A DNA stretch of 64,000 nucleotides from Variovorax paradoxus (GCF_022009635.1 NZ_CP091716.1:7744501-7808500); one strand, 5' to 3'; shown: positions 8,758 through 20,190, counted from the first letter of the stretch. The notes: generated from the letters alone by a model not told the origin. Numbers and translations are program-made.

Positions 8758-8803
8758 TGGACAGCGTCCATTTTGGGTATATATTTGTGTACACCGTACA
8801 CAA
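8758..8803 (+). promoter_or_regulatory. Promoter with palindromic repressor operator
   Basis: TGGACA (8758-8763) and TATATT (8780-8785) with 16-bp spacing form a strong-looking sigma70 promoter. Touching the -10 is a perfect inverted repeat, TTGTGTAC (8785-8792), 3-bp gap, GTACACAA (8796-8803). Such GTGTAC/GTACAC palindromes are typical of small dimeric repressors. The site would block the dihydrofolate-reductase-like gene at 8828. No adjacent repressor gene exists. Confidence 0.6.
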
Positions 8804-8827
8804 GGGCAGTTGCTGCAAAGGAAAGCC

Positions 8828-9460
8828 ATGAGCAAGGTATTCGTCAACATCGGACTCAGCCTCGACGGCTACATGGCCCCGGAAGGAATGACCATGGGCA
8901 AGCCCGAATACAAGAACTGGGGCGCGAAGTGGGGTGCGCTGATGGCCTGGCTGCTCAATCAGCAGTACTTTCGCGAGAACCTCCTGAAGCTCGGGCCCGG
9001 GGGAGAGACCGGCCCTATCAACGACCTGGTTCGCAGCACGGTCGAGCGCATCGGTGCCAACATCATGGGCAAGCGAATGTTCGATCAGGGCGAGATCGCC
9101 TGGCCGGAGGACGCCCCGTTTCACACGCCGGTCTACGTCCTCACCCATGAAAAACGCGACCCTTGGGTGCGCCCCGGCGGGACGACTTTCTACTTTGTCA
9201 ACGACGGGCCTGAACGGGCCCTGGAGCTGGCGCGAGAGTCCGCAGGCAGTCGCGACATCCGCATCGCGGGCGGGGCGGATGTGATCCAGCAGTACCTGAA
9301 CCTGGGTGTGGTCGACGAACTGGAGATTGCACTGGCACCCGTGGTGTTCGGCGGCGGGCGGCGTCTTTTCGAGAACCTGCGAGAGTCCGCGCCGCAGTTT
9401 CGCATCGACAGGGTGCTTGATGGTTCGGCCGCCACGCACCTGCGCTATGTGCGCCAGTGA
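8828..9460 (+). CDS. Dihydrofolate-reductase-like (RibD C-terminal domain) protein
   Basis: 210 residues from ATG 8828, with AAGGAAAG as ribosome site. The start MSKVFVNIGLSLDGYMAPEG is the usual RibD-C/DHFR-like first strand; IMGKRMFDQGE and the nucleotide-binding region IRIAGGADVIQQYLNLGVVDE follow, then ELEIALAPVVFGGGRRLF. Members are NADPH-binding reductases of mostly unknown substrate, and are neither folate reductase FolA nor full RibD (no deaminase domain). The gene appears monocistronic and is controlled by the palindromic promoter just upstream, suggesting inducible, perhaps detoxifying, expression. Confidence 0.88.
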   Translation: MSKVFVNIGLSLDGYMAPEGMTMGKPEYKNWGAKWGALMAWLLNQQYFRENLLKLGPGGETGPINDLVRSTVERIGANIMGKRMFDQGEIAWPEDAPFHTPVYVLTHEKRDPWVRPGGTTFYFVNDGPERALELARESAGSRDIRIAGGADVIQQYLNLGVVDELEIALAPVVFGGGRRLFENLRESAPQFRIDRVLDGSAATHLRYVRQ

Positions 9461-9531
9461 GGGTGAACCGGCAGCCGGCTTCAGCCAGGCCGCCGCCGCA
9501 GCGGCTTCGCCCTGGTCGAGCGTGGCCGTGC

Positions 9532-10704
9532 TCAGTCGCGCGCGGGAAACACCGGCTCGCCGAGGTTGAGCATCAGCCGGTTGGCCCAGGCGAAGATCGC
9601 CACCGCATGGATGGTGTCCAGGATCTCGAGGTGGGTCAGGCCGGCGGCACGCACGGCGTGCAGCTGCTCCGCGCCGAAGGCGGCCGGGTTGCGCGTGAGC
9701 GCGATCGACAGCTGCACGATGGCGCGTTCGCGCGCCGTGGTGCCCGCGGTTTCCGGCTCGGTGAACACCTGCGCGATCACGTCGTTGCGCCGCGCCAGTT
9801 GCTCGAAGCGCTGCGCATGCACCGAAGCGCAGTACACGCAGCCGTTGATGCGCGACACCACCGCGCTCGCCAGTTCGCGCTCGGCGCGCGACAGGCCGCC
9901 GGGCGCATACATGATGGCGTTGAACACTGTCGCGCGCTCCTGCAGGATGCGCGGCTGGTGCACCAGCAGCAGGTAGTAGTCGGAGCTGCGCGCCTTCGGG
10001 TGGCTGCTGTCCAGCACCCGCACCTGTTCGGCCGAGGCCTGCGCCAGGTCGATCACCGGCAGCCACGCTTTCCAGCCCAGCGTTTCACTGGTGTAGCCGT
10101 TGATGCGCAGCGGCTCGCCGGGCGGCGGCAGGTTGGCCGGGTGGACGAAGGGGGCCGTGTTCTCTTCCACCGCCGTGGCCACGCTGTCGCCGCCGAGCGC
10201 AGCCAGCGCCTGCAGGCCGGCGACCACGCGCACCTGGTAGGCGACGAAGGCGATCAGCTGCGCCAGCGCCACGGCCTCCGGTGTCGCCAGCCCGGCGGCC
10301 GGCAGCTTGAGCAAGGCCTCGCGGTCGCCCTCGACCGGACGATCGGTCAGCGTGCGCGTGAATGCGAGCACGGCCTGCAGCCGCGGATCGGCGTCGAGCG
10401 ATTCGACCGGGGCGCCATCGGCCGCCGCCTGCTGCGCCGCGCTCAGCGGCGCCAGCGCATCGAGCCGCGCGCGGTAGTGCGCCTGCAGCGCAGCGCTGCC
10501 CGCGCTGCGCGCGATGGCATGGGCCGCGAGCAGCCGCTCGACCAGCGGCGGCCCCGACAGCGCCGGGTCGAACAGGGCCTCGTAGCTGCCCTGCGTGGCG
10601 GCCACCACCTTGTCGCGCTGGTGGCGCACCGCATGAACGGCGCTGCCTTCGGCGAGCGGCACGGAAGCGTCGACGAGGTCGACGGAAAGTTGCGAATCAG
10701 TCAT
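9532..10704 (-). CDS. Double carboxymuconolactone-decarboxylase/AhpD-like fusion protein
   Basis: 390 residues holding two tandem all-helical CMD-type domains. The C-terminal one (from about 200) has an intact AhpD peroxidase motif: Glu277, Cys289, Cys292 and His296 in INGCVYCASVH. The N-terminal one (about 20-185) has lost the cysteines; the matching helix reads AQLIAFVAYQVRV. In other bacteria I recall these as two separate neighbouring proteins (the Avi_7170 CMD and Avi_7169 peroxidase types); here they are joined. The start at 10704 overlaps the preceding hydrolase stop by 8 bp. It is the last gene of the ABC/flavoprotein operon and may use the active CxxC in thiol-peroxide chemistry. Substrate unknown. 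Confidence 0.88.
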   Translation of the reverse strand: MTDSQLSVDLVDASVPLAEGSAVHAVRHQRDKVVAATQGSYEALFDPALSGPPLVERLLAAHAIARSAGSAALQAHYRARLDALAPLSAAQQAAADGAPVESLDADPRLQAVLAFTRTLTDRPVEGDREALLKLPAAGLATPEAVALAQLIAFVAYQVRVVAGLQALAALGGDSVATAVEENTAPFVHPANLPPPGEPLRINGYTSETLGWKAWLPVIDLAQASAEQVRVLDSSHPKARSSDYYLLLVHQPRILQERATVFNAIMYAPGGLSRAERELASAVVSRINGCVYCASVHAQRFEQLARRNDVIAQVFTEPETAGTTARERAIVQLSIALTRNPAAFGAEQLHAVRAAGLTHLEILDTIHAVAIFAWANRLMLNLGEPVFPARD

Positions 10705-12016
10705 GGGTTGTGTCTCCGGAAGATGCGGTGCGCGCGGCCACGGCCTGCTGCAGGAAGCGAAGCACGCCCTGCCAGGAAGCCTCGTCCGCATGCGCGTTGT
10801 TCGCGGGCGTGCCGCCCGATGTGCTGCGCCGGCCCGACACCGGATGCGCATAGCCGAGCTGCGTGGTCGGCACGTACGGGAACAGGATCGAATGGCCCGC
10901 GCCCTCGAAATCGAGGTGCTCCACGGCGTGCGGATGCTCGAACTGCGCGAGGCGTTCGGTCACCATGCGGCTGTAGAGGCTCGACGGCCAGGAGCCGTCG
11001 TCGGTCGCCGACAGCAGCATCACCGGCCCGCGGATCTGTTCGACACGGATGCGCGCGCGCTCGACCGCCTCGGGGTCTTGCAACGCAGTCCGCAGCGCAT
11101 CGGCGTGGCGGCGCGGCTCGGGACCTTCGTCCCATGGCGCCCAGGTCGCGGTACGGTTGTTTTCCCACACATGCGGCAGCGGCTGCCCGCGGAATATCCA
11201 GGCCGGTCCCTCGCGGCCGAGCGATGGGTCGCAGGCGTTCTGCGCGCAATGCACCACGGCGCCGGGCACATAGCCGATCACCGCCGAGACCGATTCGGGA
11301 AACAGCGTGCCCAGCAGCAGCACCAGTTCGCCGCCGCGCGACTGGCCGCTGAGCGCGACGAAGCCGTGCGCCGGCCGCACCGTGCGATGCAGCCAGGCCA
11401 GCGCCGTTTCGAAGTACTCGAGCCGGGTGTTCGAGATGTAGTCCGACAGGCCCGGCGCCTTGAAGTAGGCGAGCGCGAAGGCCGCGTAGCCGTGCGAGGC
11501 ATACAGCGCGGCGCGCGGCTCGTTGATGCCGCCGCCGGAACCGTTGAGGATCATCACGGCCGGATGCGGTCCTGGCCCCGCTGGCAGATAGAGCGTGCCG
11601 ACCAGGCTCTCTTCGCGCACATCGCGGCGCGTCACGCCCTCCCCGGCCAGGCGCTGCACGAACCGGCCCTGGAGTTCGGCCGCGTCGCCGCCGCGGCGCA
11701 CGCTGATGTCGGTGCGCAGCGCCGCGCCCGGCACAGCGCCGAACTGTTCGCGCGCACCGGGCGTGTCGGGCACCTGCGACCAGACCAGGCCCATGGCCGA
11801 TACGCCTTCGTAGCTGCTGCCGGCGACCGGCGCGTCGCGCTGCAGGTCGACCGTGCCGCTGGCGTCGGCCACGAAGCGCGCCGACGCGCGCCACGGCACG
11901 CCGCGCCCACGCTGCGTGCAGCTGGCGATCTCGATCTGCTCGCCCGGCGCCAGGCCATCGACCGCGATGCGCCGGGGCACGTCGATGAGCGCGTCTTCAG
12001 GCGTGATGCTCAACAT
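10697..12016 (-). CDS. Acyl-CoA thioesterase/BAAT-like alpha/beta hydrolase
   Basis: 439 residues. The first 130 or so form the beta-sandwich domain of the bile-acid-CoA:amino acid N-acyltransferase / acyl-CoA thioesterase group (ITPEDALIDVPRRI; later SYEGVSAMGLVWSQ). The rest is an alpha/beta hydrolase with the nucleophile elbow SGQSRGGE, Ser226. An ILNGSGGG oxyanion loop and a C-terminal GAGHSI with the probable catalytic His follow. Ser rather than Cys at the elbow is the usual bacterial form. It lies 10 bp after the ABC binding-protein gene and overlaps the CMD fusion gene. It may act on an acyl or ester group of the imported compound; that is inference. Confidence 0.87.
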   Translation of the reverse strand: MLSITPEDALIDVPRRIAVDGLAPGEQIEIASCTQRGRGVPWRASARFVADASGTVDLQRDAPVAGSSYEGVSAMGLVWSQVPDTPGAREQFGAVPGAALRTDISVRRGGDAAELQGRFVQRLAGEGVTRRDVREESLVGTLYLPAGPGPHPAVMILNGSGGGINEPRAALYASHGYAAFALAYFKAPGLSDYISNTRLEYFETALAWLHRTVRPAHGFVALSGQSRGGELVLLLGTLFPESVSAVIGYVPGAVVHCAQNACDPSLGREGPAWIFRGQPLPHVWENNRTATWAPWDEGPEPRRHADALRTALQDPEAVERARIRVEQIRGPVMLLSATDDGSWPSSLYSRMVTERLAQFEHPHAVEHLDFEGAGHSILFPYVPTTQLGYAHPVSGRRSTSGGTPANNAHADEASWQGVLRFLQQAVAARTASSGDTTHD

Positions 12017-12026
12017 GCGCGCGCCC

Positions 12027-13592
12027 TCACTTGACGGGCGTGACCTGCATCGCCGTCGTACGGTCGCTCAGCAGCGGCACGACCTTCAGGCCCTTCTTGG
12101 CGGCCCAGATGTTCTGGTAGTGGTAGAGCGGGATCTGGCCCACGTCGTCGGTCACCAGCTTGGCGGCGTGGCGGAAGATGGCTTCGCGGCGCTTGGCATC
12201 GAACTCGACGGTGGCCGCGTCCAGCGCCTTGTCGACCGACTCGTTGCTGTAGCGGCCCCAGTTGTTGGAGCCCCGTCCGCGCTTGGCGTCGGGCGTGGTC
12301 AGCGTCTGCAGCAGGCCGTAGCCCGCCTCGCCGGTGCCGTTGCCCCAGGCGATCACGCTGACCGCATATTCGTTCTTGTTGGCGCGGCCCGAGTACACGG
12401 CCCACGGCACCACCTCGACCTTGGTCTTCACGCCGATGCGGCTCCAGAACTGCGCCACGGCCTGCACCGTCTCGGGCGCCTGCGGGTAGCGGTCGCCCGG
12501 CACGTGGATCGCAATCTGGAAGCCCTGCGGGAAACCGGCCTCGGCCAGCAGCTTCTTGGCCTGCTCGGCGTTGTAGGCGATGTCCTTGACGTCGGGGTTG
12601 TAGCCGAAGCTGCCCTTGGGCATCCACTGGTTGGCCTCGGTCACCGTGCCCTGCAGCACGCGATCGACGATGGCCTTGCGGTTGATGGCCAGCGACAGCG
12701 CCTGGCGCACCCTCACGTCGAGCAGCGGGTTCTTCTCGAGCGGCTTGCCCGCGTTGTCGGTGATGAATTCATTGGGACCGGCCTTGAAGGTCGGCTGCAG
12801 CAGCAGCACGCGCAGGCCCGGGTAGGTGTACACGCTGACCTTCGGGTCCTTGCGCAGCTTCTCCACATCGGTCACCGCGACCTTGTCGATCACGTCCACG
12901 TCGCCGGCCAGCAGCGCGGCGGTGCGTGCCGCGCCGTTGTTGATGAAGCGGTAGTTGACCTTTTCCCACAGCGGCTTGGGGCCGTAGTAGCCCGGGTTGC
13001 GCTCGAACACCGTGCGGTCGCCCGGCACGTACGAGACGAACTTGTAGGGGCCGGTGCCGACCACGGCGCGGCCCGCGTTGTAGTCCTCGGTCTTCGACTT
13101 CTCGCCGACGTGCTTGCTCACGATGTAGATCGAGGCGATCTCCAGCGGCAGCATCGGGTTGGGCGTGTTGGTCTTGACGATCAGCGTGGCCGGGTCCTTG
13201 GCCGTGACCGACTCCACCGTGCGCAGCGCGCCCGAGTAAGAGGCCACGCTGCCGGGCACGTTGCGCGAGCGCTGGAAGGAAAACACGATGTCGTCCGCAG
13301 AAAAGGGCGTGCCGTCCTGCCACTTGATGTCGGTGCGCAGCTTGAATTCCCAGGTCTTGTCGTCAAGCGCTTTCCAGCTCGATGCGAGCGCGGGCTCCAG
13401 CTTGCCGCCGTCGCGCGAATTGATGATCGAGTCCCAGAAATGCAGCGCGAGCGAACGGTCGCCCGCATGGTTGTTGAGCTCGGGGTCGACCGAGGAGACC
13501 GGGTCGGCGAAGCCGATGGACAGCGTCTGGGCGGAGGCGGAGACGCCGGTGGCCAGCAGCGCGGCGGCAACGATGGGAAGCAGGCGGTTCAT
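12027..13592 (-). CDS. ABC importer periplasmic binding protein, family 5 (dipeptide/OppA-like)
   Basis: 521 residues with signal peptide MNRLLPIVAAALLATGVSAS and the family-5 signature region around SSWKALDDKTWEFKLR ... IKWQDGTPFSADDIVFSF. An AAAGGA site precedes ATG 13592; an earlier in-frame Met adds residues before the signal peptide and is unlikely. It delivers peptides or other mid-sized solutes to the permeases encoded just upstream (15690-17560). The enzyme genes around it suggest a non-peptide ligand. Length is typical. Confidence 0.93.
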   Translation of the reverse strand: MNRLLPIVAAALLATGVSASAQTLSIGFADPVSSVDPELNNHAGDRSLALHFWDSIINSRDGGKLEPALASSWKALDDKTWEFKLRTDIKWQDGTPFSADDIVFSFQRSRNVPGSVASYSGALRTVESVTAKDPATLIVKTNTPNPMLPLEIASIYIVSKHVGEKSKTEDYNAGRAVVGTGPYKFVSYVPGDRTVFERNPGYYGPKPLWEKVNYRFINNGAARTAALLAGDVDVIDKVAVTDVEKLRKDPKVSVYTYPGLRVLLLQPTFKAGPNEFITDNAGKPLEKNPLLDVRVRQALSLAINRKAIVDRVLQGTVTEANQWMPKGSFGYNPDVKDIAYNAEQAKKLLAEAGFPQGFQIAIHVPGDRYPQAPETVQAVAQFWSRIGVKTKVEVVPWAVYSGRANKNEYAVSVIAWGNGTGEAGYGLLQTLTTPDAKRGRGSNNWGRYSNESVDKALDAATVEFDAKRREAIFRHAAKLVTDDVGQIPLYHYQNIWAAKKGLKVVPLLSDRTTAMQVTPVK

Positions 13593-13626
13593 GAAGATCC
13601 TTTGAGGAAGACGGTGAAGCAGGAGG

Positions 13627-15689
<2,063 letters not shown>

Positions 15690-15693
<4 letters not shown>

Positions 15694-16589
15694 TTCTGCA
15701 ACCTCGGGTTGAGCACGTCGCGCAACTGGTCACCGACAAGGTTGATCGCGACGATGGCGGCCAGCAGGGCGACGCCGGGGAAGAAGCTGATCCAGTATTC
15801 GTTGGACAGCAGGTATTGGTAGCCGTTGGAGATCAGCAGCCCGAGCGAGGGCTCGGTGATCGGCACGCCCAGCCCCAGGAAGGACAGCGTGGCTTCCAGC
15901 GTGATGGCGCGCGCGATCTGCAGCGCGCCGATCACCAGCAGCGGCGGCAGGCAGTTCGGCAGGATGTGGCCGGTGACGATGCGCCAGCGCGGGATGCCCT
16001 GCCCCTGCGCCGCATCCACATATTCGCGCCGCGCCTCGACCAATGCCTGGCCGCGGGCGGTGCGCGCGTAGTAGGCCCATTCGAGCAGCACCAGCGTGAG
16101 CATCACGTTGCCCACGCCCTTGCCGACATAGGCCAGGATCATCAGCGCCATCAGGATGGTCGGGAAGGACAGCAGCAGGTCGACCAGGCGCATGAGCAGC
16201 GCGTCAACCTTGCCGCCGGCATAGGCGGCAATCAGGCCGACCAGCGTGCCGACCACCGCGGCGATCAGCGCCGAGCCCACGCCCACCGTCAGGCTGATGC
16301 GCAGCCCGTAGACGATGGCCGAGTACAGGTCGCGGCCCTGCCCGTCGGTGCCGAGCCAGTAGGTGTAGCCGCCCTCGCTGCTGTGCGAGCCCGGCGGCAG
16401 GCGCGCGTCGAGCACGTCCAGCTGCAGCAGGTCGTAGGGGTTCTGCGGCGTGATCCACGGCGCGAGCAGCGCGGCCAGCACCACGATGCCGAGCACCACC
16501 AGCCCGCCGATGGCGATGCGCGAATGCAGGAAGTCGGCGGCCACGCGCCACCAGATCGAGCGCTCGTCGTAGCTTTTTGCTGCGCTCAT
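15690..16589 (-). CDS. Dipeptide-type ABC permease, DppC-like
   Basis: 299 residues starting MSAAKSYDERSIWWRVAADF, with an N-terminal membrane helix followed by the OppC N-terminal region (LGTDGQGRDLYSAIVYG) and about five more helices. The EAA loop region reads EYVDAAQGQGIPRWRIVTGH. ATGA overlaps link it to the genes on both sides. It forms the membrane channel with the product of 16586-17560. Confidence 0.95.
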
Positions 16590-17560
16590 TTCGCGCCTTC
16601 CAGCCGCACGCGCGGGTCGAGCAGTTTGTAGAGCAGGTCGACGATGAGGTTCAGCGTCACGAAGATCACGACGACCACCATCAGGTAGGCCACCACCACG
16701 GGCCGGTCGAGCGAGTTGATGCTGTCGAGGATCAGCTTGCCGGCGCCCGGCCAGGCGAAGATGCTCTCGGTGACCACCGCATAGGCGATGGTCGCGCCCA
16801 GCTCCAGTCCCAGCACCGTGACCAGCGGGATCATGGTGTTGCGCATCACGTGCATCAGCACCACGCGCGTGGGCGTCAGGCCCTTGGCGCGTGCGAACTT
16901 CACGTAGTCCTGCGGCAGCACTTCGCGCACGCCGGCGCGCGTGAGCCGCAGCACCAGCGAGATCTTGAACAGCGCCAGGTTGAAGGCCGGCAGCAGCAGG
17001 TGCTGCCAGCCGTCGAGCGTGAGCCAGGACCACTGCACGCCGAACAGTTCGCGCGTGGCGCCGCGCCCGCTCGCGGGCAGCCAGCCGAGCTGCACGCTGA
17101 ACACCATGATCAGCATCAGCGCGACCCAGAAGGCCGGCAGCGAGAAGCCGACGATGCTGGTGGCCATCAGCGTGCGCGACACCGGGTGCTCGGGCTTCAT
17201 GCCCGCGAAGAGCCCCAGCGGCACGCCCACCACGATCGCCATCAGCAGCGCCGCGAAGGCCAGCTCCATGGTGGCCGGCAGGCGCTGCAGGATCAGGCGC
17301 ACGGCGTCTTCCTGGTAGACGAAGCTGCGACCCAGGCTGCCGTGCAGCGCGCCGTCGACGAAGGCCAGGTACTGGCGCCACAGCGGCTGGTCGAGCCCGA
17401 GCCGCGCGATGGCGGCCAGGCGCTCCTGCTGGTTCATGTCCTCGCCGATCAGGATGTCGATCGGGTTGCCGATGGCATGCAGGCCGATGAAGACGATCAC
17501 CGTCATCACCACCACGACGCCCAGCGCCTGCAGCACGCGGCGCAGCAGCCAACCGGTCAC
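16586..17560 (-). CDS. Dipeptide-type ABC permease, DppB-like
   Basis: 324 residues from a GTG start at 17560 (VTGWLLRRVLQALGVVVVMT), which overlaps the flavoprotein stop as GTGA. The typical DppB pattern is seen: N-terminal helix, LGRSFVYQEDAV periplasmic segment, then five helices and the EAA-type loop DYVKFARAKGLTPTRVV. The upstream open frame would run into the flavoprotein gene and adds only basic residues, so the GTG start is preferred. Partner of the DppC-like subunit. Confidence 0.94.
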   Translation of the reverse strand: MTGWLLRRVLQALGVVVVMTVIVFIGLHAIGNPIDILIGEDMNQQERLAAIARLGLDQPLWRQYLAFVDGALHGSLGRSFVYQEDAVRLILQRLPATMELAFAALLMAIVVGVPLGLFAGMKPEHPVSRTLMATSIVGFSLPAFWVALMLIMVFSVQLGWLPASGRGATRELFGVQWSWLTLDGWQHLLLPAFNLALFKISLVLRLTRAGVREVLPQDYVKFARAKGLTPTRVVLMHVMRNTMIPLVTVLGLELGATIAYAVVTESIFAWPGAGKLILDSINSLDRPVVVAYLMVVVVIFVTLNLIVDLLYKLLDPRVRLEGAK

Positions 17561-19047
17561 GGCGCCACCTCGCGGTCGCCGGCTTCGGCGGGTTCGACGT
17601 AGGGCGGCAGCGCCGAAGGCGTCCATTCGTCGCCGTCGAGCTCGGGCTCGGCATAGCGCTGCATGGCGGCGAAGTGCTGGTCGGCGTCTTCACTCAGCAA
17701 CCTGGCGGCCAGGCCGCGCGCCAGGCGCTGGGCACCGTCGGTGATCTGCGGAATGTCGCCGGCCGCGGCGCCGTGCGAGAGCGAGGCGGCGTAGTTGAAG
17801 CAGTGCACACGCTCCAGCCCGGGGCAGGCGCCCGGCGTCTTTTCCTGGAATTCGAACAGCGGGCCCAGATCGGGCGATTCGGCGAGCTCGCTGTCGGTCA
17901 TGCCCTCGGGCGGCGCGAAGCGGTCTTGCCAGACACGCACCTGCGAGGAGAACGCGGCGAACTCGGGGCGCAGCGCCCAGTCGGTGCGAAAGCCCGTGCT
18001 GAAGACGACGAAGTCCGCCGCCAGCGGGCCCTGGGCCGTGTCGAGCCGCAATGCGCCGTCGGCCCGCTGCGCCGCGCCCAGCACCGGCGTGCCGAGCTGG
18101 AAATGCGCGTTCGCGTGGCGTGACACGCGCAGCGTGCTGCCGTGCGGCGGGGGCACCTGCTGCACGTTGATGTAGTGGCGAATGCGCCATTTCCATTCGT
18201 CCGGCAATTGCCAGAAGCCGTGGACCATGCCCGGGTTGCCGGCGCCCTTGCCCTTGTTGACGCGCGGCAGGTCGGCGCGGCGGATCAGCAGGTCGACGCG
18301 CGCGGCGCCGGCTTCGAGCGCGCTCGCGGCGGCATCCATCGCCGAAGCGCCGCCGCCGACCACGGCGACACGCTTGCCGCGCAGGCTCGCGGCGTCCCAG
18401 CGTTCCGAAGAGTGGGCCCAGCGATCGCGCGGCAGCGACGCCGCCCAGTCGGGCACCCAGGCGCCGCCGAGACCGTCGCGGCCGGTCGCGAGCACGACGT
18501 GGCGTGCCTGCACGCTGTAGAACTTGTCGCCGGCATCGAGATCGGCCAGGTCGAGCTGCACCACGCCGTCGGCGCGCGGCAGCACCGCCCTCACCTGCTG
18601 CCCGTTGCGCACGTCGAGGCCGAGCACGCGGCGATACCAGCGCAGGTACTCGGCCCACTGCAGGCGCGGAATCTTGTCGAGCGCGTCCCACGCCGCAAGG
18701 CCCCATTGCGCCTCGAACCAGGCGCGGAAGGTCAACGCGGGCAGGCCCAGCGCGGGGCCGGTGAGCTCCTTGGGCGAACGCAGCGTCTCCATGCGCGCGG
18801 TGGTGGCCCAGGGCCCTTCGAAGCCGGCGGGCGCGCGGTCGTAGATGCGGGCGTGCACGCCCAGGTGCGTGAGCGTGGCGAGCAGCGCAAGGCCCGCCAT
18901 GCCGCCGCCGACGATGGCGACGTCCAGCAGCGCATCGCCCTGTGTCGGGTGGGGGGGCACCCAGCGCCTGGCCGGCAGGCCGAGCCATGAGAGGTCTTGC
19001 CGCAGGCGCGTTTCGAGTGCGGGCAGGCCGAGGGGTTCGTTCGTCAC
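17557..19047 (-). CDS. FAD/NAD(P)-binding flavoprotein oxidoreductase
   Basis: 496 residues. A FAD-binding Rossmann motif VAIVGGGMAGLALL lies near residue 45, and a second dinucleotide motif VAVVGGGASAMDAA near residue 225, as in flavin-containing monooxygenases and related two-dinucleotide oxidoreductases. ATGRDGLGG and FSTGFRTDW are typical of the FMO-like group. It is the first enzyme gene after the LysR regulator (8-bp gap) and is coupled to the DppB-like gene. It may oxygenate or reduce the imported solute. Substrate unknown. Confidence 0.85.
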   Translation of the reverse strand: MTNEPLGLPALETRLRQDLSWLGLPARRWVPPHPTQGDALLDVAIVGGGMAGLALLATLTHLGVHARIYDRAPAGFEGPWATTARMETLRSPKELTGPALGLPALTFRAWFEAQWGLAAWDALDKIPRLQWAEYLRWYRRVLGLDVRNGQQVRAVLPRADGVVQLDLADLDAGDKFYSVQARHVVLATGRDGLGGAWVPDWAASLPRDRWAHSSERWDAASLRGKRVAVVGGGASAMDAAASALEAGAARVDLLIRRADLPRVNKGKGAGNPGMVHGFWQLPDEWKWRIRHYINVQQVPPPHGSTLRVSRHANAHFQLGTPVLGAAQRADGALRLDTAQGPLAADFVVFSTGFRTDWALRPEFAAFSSQVRVWQDRFAPPEGMTDSELAESPDLGPLFEFQEKTPGACPGLERVHCFNYAASLSHGAAAGDIPQITDGAQRLARGLAARLLSEDADQHFAAMQRYAEPELDGDEWTPSALPPYVEPAEAGDREVAP

Positions 19048-19055
19048 AAGGGCTT

Positions 19056-20045
19056 TCAGGAAAGGCTTTCGTCGCCTGCGGCGGCGTCGTCGCCGCCGTA
19101 CAGGGTGCGCAGCAGCGCGGCGTGGGCCGACACGTCGTGCCGCACGAAATGCGGCAGCGCGCTGGCGGCGGCCAGCAGGGCGTCGATCAGCGCGCGCACC
19201 GGCGCCGTGATCGGCCTGGCCTGCGGTGTGACCACGCCAAAGACGAAGGGAATATCGGTATCGAGCGGCCGCACGGCCAGGCCTTCGAGCGGCGCGCCGC
19301 AGGCGGTCAGCGGCTCCAGCACGGCCACGCCGAGCCCGGCGCGGGCCAGCGCCTGGGCGTTGACCGACGAATTGGTCTCGATCAGCGCGTCGCGCTGCGT
19401 CGGCGAATGGCCCGCGCGCGCCAGCGTGGCGTCGAGTCGGTGGCGCAGGCGGAACGGGTTGCTCATGGTGATGATGCGGCGCTGCGCCAGTGCCGCCAGC
19501 GGCACCACGTCATGCGCCGCCAGCGGATCGTTCTGCGGGAGCACGGCCACGCAGGGCATCTGCCCGATCCAGTGCACCTCCAGCCCGCGGTGCTCCAGCG
19601 GCAGGCTGCTGGCGCCGAGCTGCACCGCGCCGCTGAGGACCGCATGCACGACCTGTTCGGGCGACGCACTGCGCAGCTGGATGGGCACGGCGCCGGCCTG
19701 CGCTTCCATCTGCCGCAGCGCCTGCGGCAGCAACCCGAGCGCCAGCGCGGAGGTGGCGGCCAGCAGCAGCGGCTGTGCATTGCCGCGCGCGATCTCGGCC
19801 GCGCGCAGGTGAATCTGCTGAAGGCTGCCAAGGGCGCGGTCGACGTCTTCGTAGAGCAGAAAACCCTGCTCGGTCGGCGTCACGCGAGGACCGTGGCGGG
19901 TGAACAGCGCATAGCCGATCTCGGCTTCGAGTTCCTGCACCAGCCGGGACACCGCCGGCTGGGAGCGCGCCAGCAGCCGTGCCGCGCCAGTGACGCTACC
20001 GGTCGACATGACGGCGGCAAAAGCTTCAAGCTGACGATGTTCCAT
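19056..20045 (-). CDS. LysR-family regulator at the head of the ABC operon
   Basis: 329 residues with an N-terminal helix-turn-helix (HRQLEAFAAVMSTGSVTGAA ... SQPAVSRLVQELE) and a LysR substrate-binding domain. Unlike most LysR genes it is not divergent from its target but precedes it: only 8 bp separate its stop from the flavoprotein start, so it is probably co-transcribed and autoregulated. The AT-rich stretch at 20046-20190 upstream is the likely promoter region. Confidence 0.93.
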   Translation of the reverse strand: MEHRQLEAFAAVMSTGSVTGAARLLARSQPAVSRLVQELEAEIGYALFTRHGPRVTPTEQGFLLYEDVDRALGSLQQIHLRAAEIARGNAQPLLLAATSALALGLLPQALRQMEAQAGAVPIQLRSASPEQVVHAVLSGAVQLGASSLPLEHRGLEVHWIGQMPCVAVLPQNDPLAAHDVVPLAALAQRRIITMSNPFRLRHRLDATLARAGHSPTQRDALIETNSSVNAQALARAGLGVAVLEPLTACGAPLEGLAVRPLDTDIPFVFGVVTPQARPITAPVRALIDALLAAASALPHFVRHDVSAHAALLRTLYGGDDAAAGDESLS

Positions 20046-20071
20046 GGGTTTCAGTATCCATTTTCATCATC

Positions 20072-20107
20072 ATGAAGCATTTAGCATGTGATTTGCAAAT
20101 ACTTCAT
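20072..20107. promoter_or_regulatory. Candidate LysR binding region
   Basis: Within the 145 bp between the LysR gene and the divergent NTF2-like gene, ATGAAG (20072-20077) and CTTCAT (20102-20107) form outer inverted arms, and ATTTGCAAAT (20091-20100) is a perfect palindrome. The area is much richer in A/T than its surroundings. Its position suits control of both directions; assignment to the LysR protein is inference. Confidence 0.35.
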
Positions 20108-20190
20108 CCGCATGAGCTTAGACGCGAGGCTTCTAAGCGGCGGGCGGGCAAATGGCTACGCTTGAGCTTCCGTCTGCCTGAAACATTCGC

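Noticed and set aside
8513..10066. A 517-codon minus-strand frame spanning the DHFR-like gene and the start of the CMD gene region
   Set aside because: It crosses a strong plus-strand promoter and gene and lies out of frame with the CMD fusion; no recognisable domain.
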